Shown piece by piece: positions 1 to 10,242 of a DNA stretch of 64,000 bases; the stretch's first letter is position 1, and each line of letters starts with the position of its first letter. The notes beneath the pieces were generated by a model. It had not been told where the DNA came from and searched no databases. It worked only from the letters and a program-made list of their open reading frames with translations. The position numbers were made by a program, and so were the translations under genes. Source of the stretch: Mesorhizobium loti (GTDB taxonomy: Bacteria; Pseudomonadota; Alphaproteobacteria; Rhizobiales; Rhizobiaceae). The DNA lies in NCBI RefSeq assembly GCF_013170705.1, contig NZ_CP033334.1, positions 1,302,001 to 1,366,000 on the forward strand, read 5' to 3'.

Positions 1-173
1 CGCCCCTCATCCGGCTGCCGCCACCTTCTCCCCGTATAGTGACGGGGAGAAGGGAACAGGGCGCAAGGCCGGCGCCCATTCCGCGACGTAGACAATTGGT
101 GAAATCCGCCGCAACAGCCTCTTTCTCCCCGTCACTATACGGGGAGAAATGCCCGGCAGGGCAATGAGGGGCG
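1..173. repeat. Palindromic intergenic repeat element (RIME/MITE-like)
   Basis: The two ends (1-52 and 121-173) are imperfect reverse complements. Each contains its own small hairpin, CTCCCCGT-N6-ACGGGGAG (around 29-50 and 125-145). The outer ends read CGCCCCTCAT and ATGAGGGGCG. The about 70 bases between the arms hold no gene. Elements of this style (CCTCAT...CTTCTCCCCG...) are common non-coding repeats in rhizobial genomes; the exact family name is not certain. It lies upstream of the MFS gene and may be cut by the window edge. Confidence 0.7.
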
Positions 174-252
174 GCGCGACGCTTGTCATTTGCATGAGCA
201 TCGGAAAAAATGCAGACATGGCGCCCGACGCGGGCGGGCCAAAGGAATCATC

Positions 253-1629
253 ATGGCGGTAGAGACTGTGCAGCGTGCGTCCGGACGCGGCATCTGGGGA
301 TGGATGTTCTTCGACTGGGCGGCGCAGCCGTTCTTCACGGTCGTCACCACCTTCATCTTCGGCCCCTATTTCGTTTCGCGCATGGCTGGCGATCCCAACA
401 CCGGCCAGGCGGTCTGGGGCTACGGCATCGCGGCGGCCGGGCTGGTCATTGCCGTGCTGTCGCCGGTCCTCGGCTCGATCGCCGACCAGACCGGTCCGCG
501 CAAGCCATGGATCGCTTTCTTCGCCGCGATCAAGATCACCAGTCTCGCCTTGCTCTGGTTCGCCGCGCCGGGCTCGAACCTGTTCCTGATCGTGGCGCTG
601 TTTTCGCTGGCATCGGTGGCGGCGGAATTCTCCACCGTGTTCAACGATTCGATGATGCCGCGGCTGGTGCCGAAGAGCGAGATCGGCCGCATCTCCAACA
701 CCGCCTGGGGCCTCGGCTATCTCGGCGGCATGATCGCGCTGATCTTCGTCGTCACCTGTCTCGCCGGCTCGCCGGCGACCGGCAAGACGATCATCGGCAT
801 CAACCCGCTTTTCGGGCTCGACCCGAAGCTTGGCGAGGATGCGCGCGCCACCGGGCCGCTGTCGGCCGGCTGGTACTTCCTGTTCATCCTGCCGATGTTC
901 TTCTTCACGCCGGATGCCATCAAGGGCATTCCGATCGGGCCAGCGGTGCGTGAAGGCCTGTCGGAGCTGAAATCGACGCTGGCCGAGGTACGCAAGCGCG
1001 GCGGCATCTTCCGCTTCCTCGTCGCCCGCATGATCTACCAGGACGGCGTCAACGCCTTGCTGGCGCTTGGCGGCACCTTCGCGGCGGGCATGTTCCACTG
1101 GTCGATCACCGAGATCGGCATGTTCGGCATCATCCTCAATGTCGTCGCCATCTTCGGCTGCTGGATCGCGGCCCGGCTCGACACCGCGCTCGGCTCCAAG
1201 GCGGTGGTGATGATTTCACTGGTCATGCTGTCCGTCGCCACCATCGGTGTCGTCTCGACCGGTCCTGGCTTCACCTTGCTCGGCCTGATCCAGCTCCCGA
1301 CCACCGACTCAGGTGGCCTGTTCGGCACGGCCGCCGAAAAGGCCTACATCATGTATGGCCTGCTGATCGGGCTGGCCTTCGGTCCGGTGCAGGCGTCGTC
1401 GCGTTCCTACATGGCGCGCAGCGTCACGGCGGCGGAATCCGGCCGCTATTTCGGCATCTACGCACTGGCCGGACGAGCGACCAGTTTCCTGGCGCCGTTC
1501 CTGGTGGCGACCATCACCGCGCTGAGCGACTCGGCGCGGCTTGGCATGGCGGTGATCATCCTGTTCCTCGGCATCGGCATGGCGATACTGGTTCGCACGC
1601 CATATCCGGCGGACCGGCCGGCGGAATAG
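253..1629 (+). CDS. MFS transporter, UMF1 (Atg22-like) family
   Basis: Predicted 458-residue integral membrane transporter. It opens after a short cytoplasmic N-terminus with the family-typical [14 protein letters not shown] segment and has about twelve hydrophobic helices plus an MFS loop 2-3 motif ([12 protein letters not shown], around residues 78-89). The UMF1 family groups bacterial relatives of the yeast vacuolar effluxer Atg22; substrates in bacteria are mostly unknown, so none is assigned. I chose ATG 253, preceded by AAAGGAATC, over the upstream ATG at 190 because the family starts close to the first helix. It is convergent with purH and shares a terminator with it. Confidence 0.85.
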   Translation: MAVETVQRASGRGIWGWMFFDWAAQPFFTVVTTFIFGPYFVSRMAGDPNTGQAVWGYGIAAAGLVIAVLSPVLGSIADQTGPRKPWIAFFAAIKITSLALLWFAAPGSNLFLIVALFSLASVAAEFSTVFNDSMMPRLVPKSEIGRISNTAWGLGYLGGMIALIFVVTCLAGSPATGKTIIGINPLFGLDPKLGEDARATGPLSAGWYFLFILPMFFFTPDAIKGIPIGPAVREGLSELKSTLAEVRKRGGIFRFLVARMIYQDGVNALLALGGTFAAGMFHWSITEIGMFGIILNVVAIFGCWIAARLDTALGSKAVVMISLVMLSVATIGVVSTGPGFTLLGLIQLPTTDSGGLFGTAAEKAYIMYGLLIGLAFGPVQASSRSYMARSVTAAESGRYFGIYALAGRATSFLAPFLVATITALSDSARLGMAVIILFLGIGMAILVRTPYPADRPAE

Positions 1630-1632
1630 CGC

Positions 1633-1661
1633 TTTACCCTCCCCGTCGAGGGGAGGGTAAA
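1633..1661. terminator. Bidirectional intrinsic terminator between MFS gene and purH
   Basis: A perfect 12-bp stem, TTTACCCTCCCC / GGGGAGGGTAAA, closes a 5-base loop (GTCGA). It sits 3 bases after the MFS stop and 5 bases beyond the purH stop, so it can serve both convergent genes. Confidence 0.8.
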
Positions 1662-1666
1662 CGCGC

Positions 1667-3283
1667 TCAGTGCCTGAAATGCCTGACCCCTGTGAACACC
1701 ATGGCGATGCCATGTTCATCGGCCGCGGCGATGACGTCGTCATCGCGCATCGAGCCACCCGGCTGGATCACCGCCGTGGCGCCGGCTTCGATCGCCGAGA
1801 GCAGGCCGTCGGCGAAGGGGAAGAACGCGTCGGAGGCGACCACCGAGCCCTTGGTCAGCGGTTCGGCCGAGCCTGCCGCCTCGGCCGCGTCGAGCGCCTT
1901 GCGGGCGGCGATGCGTGAGGAATCGACCCGGCTCATCTGGCCGGCGCCGATGCCGACGGTGGCGCCGTCCTTGGCATAGACGATGGCATTCGACTTGACG
2001 TGCTTGGCGACGCGGAAGGCAAATTTGAGGTCGGCCATTTCGGCCGGCGTCGGTGCCCGCTTCGTCACCACCTTCAGCTCGAGGTCGTCGACCACGGCAT
2101 TGTCCCGACCCTGAACGAGCAGGCCGCCGGAGACGGACTTGACCGTCGTGCCGGGCGAGCGCGGGTCGGGCAGGCCGCCGGTGACCAGCAGGCGCAGGTT
2201 CTTCTTCGCCGCGACGATTGCCGCCGCTTCGTCGGTGGCGTCGGGCGCGATGATCACTTCGGTGAAGGTCTTCACGATTTCCTCCGCCGCCTCGGCGTCG
2301 AGGGTGCGGTTCACGGCGACGATGCCGCCGAAGGCAGAGACCGGATCGCAGGCAAGCGCCTTGGCATAGGCTGCCTTCAGCGAGGCGCCCTCGGCGACGC
2401 CGCAAGGGTTGGCGTGCTTGATGATGGCGACAGCGGCGGAGCGGGCAGGATCGAACTCGCCGGTGAGTTCGAAGGCGGCGTCGGTGTCGTTGATGTTGTT
2501 GTAGGACAGCTGCTTGCCCTGCAGCTGTCGCGCCGTGGCGACGCCGGGACGCTTGTCGCCATTGACATAGAAGCCGGCGCCCTGGTGCGGGTTTTCGCCG
2601 TAGCGCATCACCTCGGCCAGCCTGCCGCCGAAGGCGCGCCAGGTCGGATGCTCGATCTCCAGCGCCTCGGCGAACCAGCCGGAAATCGCCGCGTCATAGC
2701 TGGCGGTGCGGGCAAAGGCCTTGGCCGCCAGCTTCTTGCGAAAATCCAGCGACAGCGAGCCGATGTTCATCTCCAGCGCGTTGAGCACCGAAGCGTAATC
2801 GCCGGGATCTGTGACGATGGCGACATAGGCATGGTTCTTGGCCGAGGCGCGGATCATTGCCGGGCCGCCAATGTCGATGTTCTCGACGATCGCGGCATAG
2901 TCGGCGCCGGAGCGGCGGACTTCCTCGAAGGGATAGAGATTGGAGACGACGAGGTCGATCGGCTCGATGCCGTATTTGCGCATCGCCATGGCGTGCTCGG
3001 GGTCGTCGCGGACGCCAAGCAGCGCGCCATGCACCGACGGGTGCAAGGTCTTGACGCGGCCGTCCATGATCTCGGGAAAGCCGGTGAGCTCGGAGACGTC
3101 GCGCACCGCCATGCCGGCTTCGGCGATCGCCTTGGCGGTGCCGCCGGTCGAGACCAGCTCGACACCGGCCGCCGCCAATGCCCTGGCGAAGTCGATGAGG
3201 CCGGTCTTGTCGAAAACCGAAAGCAGGGCGCGGCGCACGGGGACGAGGTCCGGGGCGGGAATGTTCTTGGCGGCGACGGCCAT
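1667..3283 (-). CDS. purH: Bifunctional AICAR formyltransferase / IMP cyclohydrolase
   Basis: Catalyses the last two steps of de novo IMP synthesis in the cytosol. The 538-residue product has the family's normal length. The N-terminal MGS-like cyclohydrolase domain begins with [13 protein letters not shown] and includes the STGGT phosphate-binding loop. The C-terminal transformylase domain carries [12 protein letters not shown], containing the catalytic Lys-His pair. ATG 3283 is preceded by GTGAAAGG and gives the usual rhizobial N-terminus (MAVAAKN). It lies downstream of the heparinase-like gene on the same strand after a 122-base gap, so it may be read from that transcript or from its own promoter. 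Confidence 0.97.
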   Translation of the reverse strand: MAVAAKNIPAPDLVPVRRALLSVFDKTGLIDFARALAAAGVELVSTGGTAKAIAEAGMAVRDVSELTGFPEIMDGRVKTLHPSVHGALLGVRDDPEHAMAMRKYGIEPIDLVVSNLYPFEEVRRSGADYAAIVENIDIGGPAMIRASAKNHAYVAIVTDPGDYASVLNALEMNIGSLSLDFRKKLAAKAFARTASYDAAISGWFAEALEIEHPTWRAFGGRLAEVMRYGENPHQGAGFYVNGDKRPGVATARQLQGKQLSYNNINDTDAAFELTGEFDPARSAAVAIIKHANPCGVAEGASLKAAYAKALACDPVSAFGGIVAVNRTLDAEAAEEIVKTFTEVIIAPDATDEAAAIVAAKKNLRLLVTGGLPDPRSPGTTVKSVSGGLLVQGRDNAVVDDLELKVVTKRAPTPAEMADLKFAFRVAKHVKSNAIVYAKDGATVGIGAGQMSRVDSSRIAARKALDAAEAAGSAEPLTKGSVVASDAFFPFADGLLSAIEAGATAVIQPGGSMRDDDVIAAADEHGIAMVFTGVRHFRH

Positions 3284-3405
3284 GGCTGGCGGCCTTTCAC
3301 GGCTGGAGGGGCAAGCCCGCGCCGTAGCACATGACATCAGGAAATCAAGCGGCAAGCCAGCGCCGCGCACTTTTCGGCGTCACGCTCCAGCGGCGGCCGG
3401 CACGA

Positions 3406-5130
3406 TCAATTGTTTTCCGGATAGCCGGCGATGCTGGTGCGCGTCAGCTGCCAGTGGACTTCGGACACCTCGGAGGCCTTGAAGGCAAGCACGATCTGCC
3501 GGCTGCGGCGCGGGCCGCCAAGACCGGCGAAATAGATCGATTCCTCGACCTCCGGCACCACTTCGCTTGACGTGAACACCCAGCTGTCGGCCTGGTCGGC
3601 GGTCAGTACCAGGCGGTCGTGCTCGTCCTGCAGCAGATTGATGTCGGGATGGACATGGAAGCGCACGGTGATGAAGTCGCGGCCATTGTTGCGGATCGAG
3701 GCATTGCCCGGCCTCTGGAACCTGTCCCTGCCAGCCAGCACATTGCCGTTCGTCGACAGCTTCAGCTCACGCTCATGCAGGAAGCCGAACCGCTGGATAT
3801 AGCCGTCATGGCGGGCTATGAAGCCCTGGACGCCCTTCTGGTCGATGCGCTTGCACGGCACATGCTGCGGGCCGCCGATCAGCGGCGAACCGAGCAGGTC
3901 GTTGACCCGCAGCGAATGGCTGAAGCGAGCCGACGAGGTGTCGTTGATGGTGGCGGTCGAGTGCGCGGCCGTGGCGCGCGCCAGCGGCCGGAATTCGGCG
4001 GCGCCATAGGTGTCGATGCCGGCATTGACGATATAATGCTGGCGACCGGACGACAGTTCGAAGGCGAGGCAGCCTGCGTGCGCGGCGTTGGAGACGTCGA
4101 CCGGCGGCGGCAGGCCGGTGTCGGCAATGACCGTGACGCCGCCCATCGACAGCCGCTCATAGCCCGAATGCGGCGCGTGCAGCAGGGGTGCGCCGGCGGT
4201 GTCGTCATGGCGCAGGATGGTGGCGATGCGGTCATGGATGGTGGCGCCCATGCCGTTGAAGCGCGCGAGGCTGCCATCCTGGTGGCGGAAGAAGCGCAGC
4301 GCCGGCAGCATGCGGTCGATGGCGCCGATCAGTGCCTGCGGCGGGGTTTCGGCCTGGTTGGCGTAGGTCTGGCGCAGCGGCAAAAGGTCGGCGAGGATTT
4401 CCAGCACCGCCATCGGATTGCGCGAGATATGGCCGCCATCGGCGAGGATCTGGCGGTTGAGCTCCTCGGCGAGGTTGCGGGTTGCGCCGCGCAGCGCCGA
4501 AGCCGGCGCCGGCAGCGAAAGAGCGGCGAAGGCGAGCGCGATGCGGGCGCGCAGCCGGTCCTTGCCGTCGGGCATTTCGCGCGCCATCGACCTGAGATAG
4601 CGGATCTGGACGGCCAGCGATTTCAGGAAAGCGCGGTAGAAGGGAAATTCGGCTCCCTGCAGCACGACGGAGGAATGCTGCAGCCAGGCGATGATGCGCT
4701 TGGCCGTGGTGCCGGGCTCCCAGGCGACACCGGCAATGTTGTTGCCATGCATGGCGATCCAGTCGGACACCAGGGCACGCGCATTGGCGGCGGCAAGCTC
4801 GGTACCGGCGGCGCGCATGTGCCGCAGCCAGCGAAACCCGTGCAGCGTCTTTTGCCAGCCGCGGTTGGGCACGTTGATCTGGAAAGGCGACTTGCCGCCG
4901 GTTTCGACCAGATGCCCCGACAAGGGATAACGGCCGTAATAGATCTCAAGCGCGATCTGCGGGTCGGCGAGGCGCAGGTCCGGTGGCGCGATCAGGACGC
5001 GTTCGGGCGTGCGGCCGGAATAGCGCCAGCGATAAATGGGCCCGGCACGCAGGCGCCGGCGCGTTTTGCGCCAGAACTCCTTCGCGACCAGCGTCCACAG
5101 ACGCGTCGTGTTGCCGGCAGCAAGTGCCAA
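3406..5130 (-). CDS. Heparinase II/III family protein
   Basis: 574 residues. An all-alpha N-terminal half (residues about 1-300, with WQKTLHGFRWLRHMRA and WLQHSSVVLQGAEFPFYRAFLKSL) is followed by a beta-rich heparinase II/III C-terminal domain starting near GYERLSMGGVTVIADTG and containing HSTATINDTSSARF. The fold is that of polysaccharide lyases, but the alphaproteobacterial group is uncharacterised and often lies beside rsmB and purH; a role on an envelope polysaccharide is a guess. No signal peptide is obvious. The start is TTG 5130, unusual but preceded by CCAGGAGGGCTT, a very strong ribosome binding site. Confidence 0.85.
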   Translation of the reverse strand: MALAAGNTTRLWTLVAKEFWRKTRRRLRAGPIYRWRYSGRTPERVLIAPPDLRLADPQIALEIYYGRYPLSGHLVETGGKSPFQINVPNRGWQKTLHGFRWLRHMRAAGTELAAANARALVSDWIAMHGNNIAGVAWEPGTTAKRIIAWLQHSSVVLQGAEFPFYRAFLKSLAVQIRYLRSMAREMPDGKDRLRARIALAFAALSLPAPASALRGATRNLAEELNRQILADGGHISRNPMAVLEILADLLPLRQTYANQAETPPQALIGAIDRMLPALRFFRHQDGSLARFNGMGATIHDRIATILRHDDTAGAPLLHAPHSGYERLSMGGVTVIADTGLPPPVDVSNAAHAGCLAFELSSGRQHYIVNAGIDTYGAAEFRPLARATAAHSTATINDTSSARFSHSLRVNDLLGSPLIGGPQHVPCKRIDQKGVQGFIARHDGYIQRFGFLHERELKLSTNGNVLAGRDRFQRPGNASIRNNGRDFITVRFHVHPDINLLQDEHDRLVLTADQADSWVFTSSEVVPEVEESIYFAGLGGPRRSRQIVLAFKASEVSEVHWQLTRTSIAGYPENN

Positions 5131-5278
5131 AAGCCCTCCTGGTCGTCCTCTACCCCGGCACCAAGTTTACATGATTGAACGACTCGTGCGAAGGCGAATT
5201 CCTGGGATCGGGACCGTTTCACCGGGTTTTGTCCCATCCCTTCCCTAAAAAAGTCAGCAAATCCGGATGCTTACATAT

Positions 5279-6664
5279 TCAGCCAGCGCGCCGCATGCGG
5301 GCTGCGAAGAAGCCATCCAGGCCGGAGCGCTCCGGCGCGCCGAGATCGAGGTCGGCTGGCGTGGTGCGCAGCGTGCCTTGTTTCGTCAGGAACGAATCGA
5401 TGCTGGCGATCTCGCCCTGATGCAGCGGATCGTCGACGACATCCGGCGATCGCTTGAGGAAAGCGCGATAAAGATCCTCGCCTTCGAGCGGGTCGAGCGA
5501 ACAGTTGGAAAGGACGATCCTGCCACCGGGCTTGACCAGGGTGACGGCACGGGTGAGCAGCCTGCGTTGCAGGTCGGCGAGCTTTTCGACATCGGCCATG
5601 GTCTTGGTCCACGGCACGTCGGGGTGGCGGCGCACCGTGCCGGTTGACGAACAGGGCGCGTCAAGGAGCACGGCGTCGAACAGCTCCGCCGGTTCGTATT
5701 CGAGCAGGTCGGCTTGGACGATGTCGGCCGAGAGGCCGAGGCGGTCTAGATTCTGCGCCAGCCGCGCCAGCCGGTTCTTCGAGGTGTCGATGGCGGTGAC
5801 CCTGGCGCCGGCCAGGATCAGCTGGGCGGTCTTGCCGCCGGGCGCCGCGCAGAGATCGGCCACACGCAATCCCCTGGCATCGCCGAACAGTTTTGCCGGC
5901 AGACTGGCCGCCGCGTCCTGTACCCACCAGGCGCCTTCGGCGAAACCCGGCAGGTCGGTGACCGCGCCGACAAGGTTTTCCACGCGCACCGTGCCGGTCG
6001 GCAGCACGATCCCACCAAGCCTTTCGGCCCACAGTTCGGGATCGGCCTTGACCGAGAAATCGACGGGCGCCTCATGGCGATGCGCCGCCAGGATCTGTCG
6101 GGTCTTGTCCGCGCCATAAGCGGCCTGCAGGCGGTCGGAAAACCATTTCGGCGCTTCGTCCGTGGCGGCAAGGGCGGCCGGCAGTTCGGTTTCCTTGGCT
6201 CTAGCCAGCGTGCGCAGCACGCCATTGACCAGGCCGGAAAAACGCTGCGTGCGCGGATCGGACTTGGCGTGGGTGACCGCGAGGTCGACGGCGGCGCTGT
6301 CGGGAATGTCGAGGAACAGGATCTGCGCCGCCGCCACATGCAGTATGTGCGACAAAGCGGTGGCATTGGGCGGCAGCGGCTTTTCCAGGCGCCTTGCCAG
6401 CAACCCGGTGACGGTCATGCGGTAGCGCAGCGCGGTGACCAGGATGGCGCGCACCAGGCCACGGTCACGCAGGTCGAGCGCTCTGTATTGCGGATGGCCG
6501 TTTTCGTGGTCGGTCAAGCCGTCGAGCGGCGTCCTTGCGTCGATGACGGCGGCAAGCAGCCGTGCCGCCGCCTTGCGGGCGGCTAGACCGGCGACGAATT
6601 CGCCGCCGTTGTGGTCCTGATCGCCTGAGCCTGTGCGCCGAGGTGTTCTGCCTGCCACGCTCAC
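5279..6664 (-). CDS. rsmB: RsmB-type 16S rRNA (cytosine-C5) methyltransferase (NOP2/Sun family)
   Basis: 461 residues. An N-terminal NusB-like RNA-binding domain (about residues 10-145) is followed by a Rossmann methyltransferase domain with the SAM motif [13 protein letters not shown]. The two family cysteines are in [14 protein letters not shown] (motif IV) and [13 protein letters not shown] (motif VI, NCS in place of the commoner TCS). RsmB methylates C967 of 16S rRNA in E. coli; that specificity is assumed here. The GTG start at 6664 overlaps the htpX stop codon (GTGA), so translation is probably coupled to htpX. Confidence 0.9.
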   Translation of the reverse strand: MSVAGRTPRRTGSGDQDHNGGEFVAGLAARKAAARLLAAVIDARTPLDGLTDHENGHPQYRALDLRDRGLVRAILVTALRYRMTVTGLLARRLEKPLPPNATALSHILHVAAAQILFLDIPDSAAVDLAVTHAKSDPRTQRFSGLVNGVLRTLARAKETELPAALAATDEAPKWFSDRLQAAYGADKTRQILAAHRHEAPVDFSVKADPELWAERLGGIVLPTGTVRVENLVGAVTDLPGFAEGAWWVQDAAASLPAKLFGDARGLRVADLCAAPGGKTAQLILAGARVTAIDTSKNRLARLAQNLDRLGLSADIVQADLLEYEPAELFDAVLLDAPCSSTGTVRRHPDVPWTKTMADVEKLADLQRRLLTRAVTLVKPGGRIVLSNCSLDPLEGEDLYRAFLKRSPDVVDDPLHQGEIASIDSFLTKQGTLRTTPADLDLGAPERSGLDGFFAARMRRAG

Positions 6665-7683
6665 GACCACCGGCCTTTGGGCCCGGTCGGGTTGCGACCC
6701 CATGGATTGGGTTTCGGCCTGGCCGGTTCAGCCGGCGGTTCGGCAGCGGCCGGCCTGCCCCAGGGGCCGGCCGACTGCTGTTCGTCGGCTGGCGATGGAA
6801 CCGGCGCCTGACGCTGGGTGGTGCGTACCGCACCGTCGCCCATCCCGCGCGCCATCTCCTGCAACGCGGCGATGCGGTTCTCGGTGCTCGGGTGGGTGGA
6901 GAACAGATTGTCCATGCGCTCGCCATGCAGGGGATTGATGATGAAGAGATGCGCCATCGCCGGATTGCGCTCCGCATCGGGGTTGGGAATGCGTTCGGCG
7001 CCGCGGGCGATCTTGTCAAGCGCGGATGCCAGCCAGAGCGGGTGTCCACAGATTTCGGCGCCGCGCCGGTCGGCCTCGTATTCGCGTGTGCGGCTGACCG
7101 CCATCTGCACGATCATGGCGGCGAAGGGCGCCACGATCATCGCCGCCAGCACACCGACAAAGCCGAACGGGTTGTTGTTGTCGCGATTGCCGCCGAGGAA
7201 AAACGCGAAATTACCGAGCATCGAGATCGCGCCGGCAAAGGTGGCGACGATGGTCATGGTCAGCGTGTCGCGGTGCTGGACATGGGCGAGCTCGTGCGCC
7301 ATGACCGCCGCGACCTCCTCATGGGTCAGCCGCTGCAACAGGCCGGTCGAGGCGGCGACCGCCGCGTTCTGCGGATTGCGGCCGGTGGCGAAGGCGTTCG
7401 GCTGCGGATTGTCGATCAGATAGGTCCTGGGCATCGGCAGCCCGGCCTGCTTGGCCAGCGCCTGGACGATGGCGTAATATTCCGGTGCGTTCTTCTCGTC
7501 GACCTCGACGGCACGGTTCATCGACAGCACCATCTTGTCGGCGTTCCAGTAGCTGAACAGATTGGTGCCGGCGGCGATCAGCAGCGCGATCATCATGCCG
7601 CCCGAACCGCCGATCAGGAAGCCGACGCCCATGAACAGAGCCGTCATCGCGGCAAGAAGCATGGCGGTGCGGATAGTGTTCAT
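6661..7683 (-). CDS. htpX: Membrane-bound zinc metalloprotease HtpX
   Basis: 340-residue M48 family protease for quality control of inner-membrane proteins. Two hydrophobic segments lie near the N-terminus ([17 protein letters not shown] and the [15 protein letters not shown] stretch). The zinc site [10 protein letters not shown] follows, with the third ligand Glu in [11 protein letters not shown], and two more membrane segments lie between them. The C-terminal 45 residues are Pro/Gln rich, an extension common in rhizobial HtpX. ATG 7683 is preceded by ACAGGAGCAG. It overlaps rsmB by 4 bases and is divergent from the DUF1674 gene. Confidence 0.95.
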   Translation of the reverse strand: MNTIRTAMLLAAMTALFMGVGFLIGGSGGMMIALLIAAGTNLFSYWNADKMVLSMNRAVEVDEKNAPEYYAIVQALAKQAGLPMPRTYLIDNPQPNAFATGRNPQNAAVAASTGLLQRLTHEEVAAVMAHELAHVQHRDTLTMTIVATFAGAISMLGNFAFFLGGNRDNNNPFGFVGVLAAMIVAPFAAMIVQMAVSRTREYEADRRGAEICGHPLWLASALDKIARGAERIPNPDAERNPAMAHLFIINPLHGERMDNLFSTHPSTENRIAALQEMARGMGDGAVRTTQRQAPVPSPADEQQSAGPWGRPAAAEPPAEPARPKPNPWGRNPTGPKGRWS

Positions 7684-7785
7684 CGTCTGCTCCTGTCGTG
7701 ATGGCAAAAAGAGGTCGATCGTCCTGGGTTCATGGCTATATGATGGGAAAGACCTGCCGCTGTTTCAATCCGCGGGGAATATCGC

Positions 7786-8007
7786 ATGACCGACGAAACC
7801 AGTAAAACACCCGCCGAAACCGATGGCGACGCCTTGCCGAAGGAGCTGACGCCGGCCGCACGGCGGGCACTGGCCGAGGCCGAGGCCCGGCGCACCGAAT
7901 ATCGCGAGAAAGAAGCCGCCCTGCCGAAGGAGATCGGCGGCCGTGGCGGCAAGGAACCTGGCCGCTATGGCGACTGGGAGGTCAAGGGCCTGACCAGCGA
8001 CTTCTAG
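7786..8007 (+). CDS. DUF1674 (SDHAF4-like) small protein
   Basis: 73 residues. A low-complexity charged N-terminus is followed by the conserved C-terminal block EIGGRGGKEPGRYGDWE and a final KGLTSDF. This block defines DUF1674; the eukaryotic member SDHAF4 is an assembly factor for succinate dehydrogenase. A similar role here is an inference from homology, as sdh genes are not in the window. It is transcribed divergently from htpX across about 100 bases, and its stop codon is followed at once by a long palindromic repeat. Confidence 0.85.
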   Translation: MTDETSKTPAETDGDALPKELTPAARRALAEAEARRTEYREKEAALPKEIGGRGGKEPGRYGDWEVKGLTSDF

Positions 8008-8148
8008 GGTGCGTTGATATTCAGGCGAGGCCGACCTGCAAACGGCGGCTTCCTGCGCTTCCGGTGCTCACGTACCCAAAGTACGCTCCGCTCCGGTTCT
8101 CGGAAGCCTCCATTTTCGGCTCGGCCTGACCTGAATCCCAACACACCC
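8008..8148. repeat. About 141-bp near-palindromic element
   Basis: The left half (from GGTGCGTTGATATTCAGGC) and the right half (ending GACCTGAATCCCAACACACC) are imperfect reverse complements around a centre near 8078 (CGTAC-CCAAA-GTACG). As RNA it would fold into one very long hairpin. It starts on the first base after the DUF1674 stop codon. A shortened relative with the same two ends is at 9865-9923, so this is a mobile or spreading repeat family rather than a unique hairpin. Confidence 0.75.
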
Positions 8149-8161
8149 TGGCCAGTGCTGC

Positions 8162-8827
8162 TTAGGCGGCGTTGCGCTGCCGCTCAAGCGCCAGCCAGCC
8201 GCGCTCGTCGATCGTGATGCCGATATCGTCGTAGCCGGCGATGGCTGCATGGTGCGTCGGCGACGGATGCGCGTGGGTGGCGCTGATCACCATGACCGCG
8301 GCTTGCGCGGCCTCGGCTGCCGAGATGCCGGCCGGAGCATCCTCGAACACAAGGCAGTCGCGCGCATCGACGCCGAGCCGTTCCGCTCCCAGCCGGAAGC
8401 AATCGGGCGCCGGCTTGCCGCGGGAAACGTCTTCCGCGGCGACGAGGACGGCGGGAACCGGAATGCCGGCGGCCTTCATGCGCGCCAGCGCCAAGGAACG
8501 TGGCGCCGAGGTTACGATCGCCCAGCTTGCGCTCGGCAACGCATTGAGAAACGCCACGGCGCCGGGGATCTGGACAATGCCATCCAGATCGTCGGCCTCG
8601 GCCTTCAGCAACAGGTCGGCCTCATGCGCCGGATCGACGCCTGGAAGGGCGAGGTTCGTGATGGTCTCGATCGCCCGCACGCCATGGATCGTCGGCAGGA
8701 AGGCGGCGACGTCAAGACCATGGCGGCGTGCCCAATCGCTCCACACCCGCTCCGCCGAGGCGATGGAATTGATGAGGGTGCCGTCCATGTCGAAGAGGAA
8801 GGCGGCGAATTTTCTGCCAGAAAACAT
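8162..8827 (-). CDS. HAD-superfamily phosphatase (HAD-IA, sugar-phosphatase-like)
   Basis: 221 residues. Motif I FDMDGTL near residues 11-17 holds the nucleophile and acid/base aspartates, motif II is IVTSAP, motif III is the Lys in GKPAPDCF, and motif IV is CLVFEDAPAGISAAEAAG-like. A helical cap lies between motifs I and II (about 25-90), as in beta-phosphoglucomutase and YfbT-type sugar phosphatases. The substrate cannot be told from sequence. ATG 8827 follows AAGGAAAATC. It is convergent with the upstream DUF1674 gene and divergent from the transglutaminase-like gene. Confidence 0.85.
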   Translation of the reverse strand: MFSGRKFAAFLFDMDGTLINSIASAERVWSDWARRHGLDVAAFLPTIHGVRAIETITNLALPGVDPAHEADLLLKAEADDLDGIVQIPGAVAFLNALPSASWAIVTSAPRSLALARMKAAGIPVPAVLVAAEDVSRGKPAPDCFRLGAERLGVDARDCLVFEDAPAGISAAEAAQAAVMVISATHAHPSPTHHAAIAGYDDIGITIDERGWLALERQRNAA

Positions 8828-8994
8828 GATTTTCCTTGAAGTCCGGGGGAGCGTGTCGAGGGAGGGCCCAACCGTAACGTCAAGCCACCGACATGGAAAG
8901 GCGCGAGGCGTATTTTGGGGCGGTGCAGGGAACCACCGCCACATTGCGACGTTTCAACGACATTGCTTTCCATGACGATCGAAGGGGACGTGCG

Positions 8995-9864
8995 ATGCTG
9001 ATCCGGCTCGGCTACGAAATCGCTATTGAATGCGCCGAGGCCACTCCCGTGATTTCGCTGCTGGAGATACACAAGGACAGGCAATCCGACATCAAGCGAC
9101 AGACGCGCGTGCTGACCTCGCCTGCGGTGCCGACCAGGCTCTATCACGACCTGCATGGCAATGGCTGCCGCCGCTTCACCGCGCCTGCCGGTACGTTTCG
9201 CATCCTCTATGACGCGGTCGTCGAGGACAGCGGCGAGACGGACGAAGTCAACACGCTAGCCAGGGAAGTGCCGGTGGCCGAGTTGCCCGACGAGGTGCTG
9301 GGTTATCTCCTCGGCAGCCGCTACTGCGAGACAGATCACCTCAGCAGCCTCGCCTGGCAACTGTTCGGTCATCTTCCGCCCGGCTGGGCGCGGGTGCAGG
9401 CGATCGTCGACTATGTCCACAACCGGTTGTCGTTCGGCTATGGCTACGCGCGTTCGACCCGCACGGCGGCGCAGGCGAATGAGGAACGGGTCGGGGTCTG
9501 CCGTGACTTCGCCCATCTGGCGATCACGCTTTGCCGCTGCATGAACATTCCGGCGCGTTATGTGAACGGCTATCTCGGTGACATCGGCGTGCCGATCGAT
9601 CCGGCGCCGATGGATTTCTCGGCCTGGATGGAGGTGTTCCTCGACGGCAAGTGGTACACGTTCGATCCACGCCACAACCGGCCCAGGACCGGCCGCGTCG
9701 TCATCGCACGCGGCCGCGACGCCACCGATGTGCCTTTGCTGCACAGCTTCGGCCCACACCGGCTCACCCTGTTCAAGGTGTGGACCTACGAACAGGAAGG
9801 CAAGCTGTTCAATCCGCCCCATCACGGCGTCGACAGGACGGTCAGCGCACAGATGCTGGCTTAA
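8995..9864 (+). CDS. Transglutaminase-like family protein with bacterial N-terminal domain
   Basis: 289 residues. A beta-rich bacterial transglutaminase N-terminal region (about 1-95) precedes a transglutaminase-like cysteine-peptidase core (about 130-230). The predicted nucleophile is Cys169 in VGVCRDFAHLA, and the acidic member of the triad is Asp224 in WYTFDPRHN. The usual His position reads MDFSAWMEV, so Ser209 stands where many relatives have His. No signal peptide is seen. Members of this family are predicted peptidases or amidases with unknown substrates. ATG 8995 follows GAAGGGGACG. The gene is immediately followed by a short palindromic repeat. Confidence 0.85.
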   Translation: MLIRLGYEIAIECAEATPVISLLEIHKDRQSDIKRQTRVLTSPAVPTRLYHDLHGNGCRRFTAPAGTFRILYDAVVEDSGETDEVNTLAREVPVAELPDEVLGYLLGSRYCETDHLSSLAWQLFGHLPPGWARVQAIVDYVHNRLSFGYGYARSTRTAAQANEERVGVCRDFAHLAITLCRCMNIPARYVNGYLGDIGVPIDPAPMDFSAWMEVFLDGKWYTFDPRHNRPRTGRVVIARGRDATDVPLLHSFGPHRLTLFKVWTYEQEGKLFNPPHHGVDRTVSAQMLA

Positions 9865-9923
9865 GCGCATCGATATCCAGGCGATGCCGGCCTGCAAACG
9901 GCCTGATCTTGAATCTCAACGCA
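9865..9923. repeat. Short relative of the 8008-8148 palindromic element
   Basis: It begins on the base after the transglutaminase-like gene's stop. GATATCCAGGCGATGCCGGC and CCTGCAAACGG match the left end of the longer element, and CCTGATCTTGAATCTCAACGCA matches its right end, while the central about 80 bases are absent. The remaining bases up to 10242 hold no gene I can support, apart from an AT-richer stretch (around 10080-10140) that probably contains the promoter of the next gene. Confidence 0.6.
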
Positions 9924-10242
9924 GCTCGGTTCTCTGCCGCATCATTTCTGTCCGCAATTATCGGGACAGTGATCCGCTTCGGTACAGAAGGGCTGTGCCG
10001 CAACAGGACGGCGCCGACCACGGCGTGATTGCTTTGATCCGGGCATGGTAAGCGGTCCGTAAACACCACCGAAGTCGCGCGATCCTGTTTACCGATCGTT
10101 CACCTTTATAAGGATCGAAATCCAATAAAAACAACAGGTTGAGATCGGCCAATCCGCTCCGGGGCATAATTGGAGCCGTCCGGCTGGAATCCTGCATTGC
10201 CCTCATCGCGGCGACGAGGCCGAGGCATGCGGAGGTTGTTGG

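Noticed and set aside
2000..3334. Long open frame on the plus strand opposite purH
   Set aside because: Arg/Gly/Asp-rich composition typical of GC-rich antisense frames; the opposite strand has every PurH motif.
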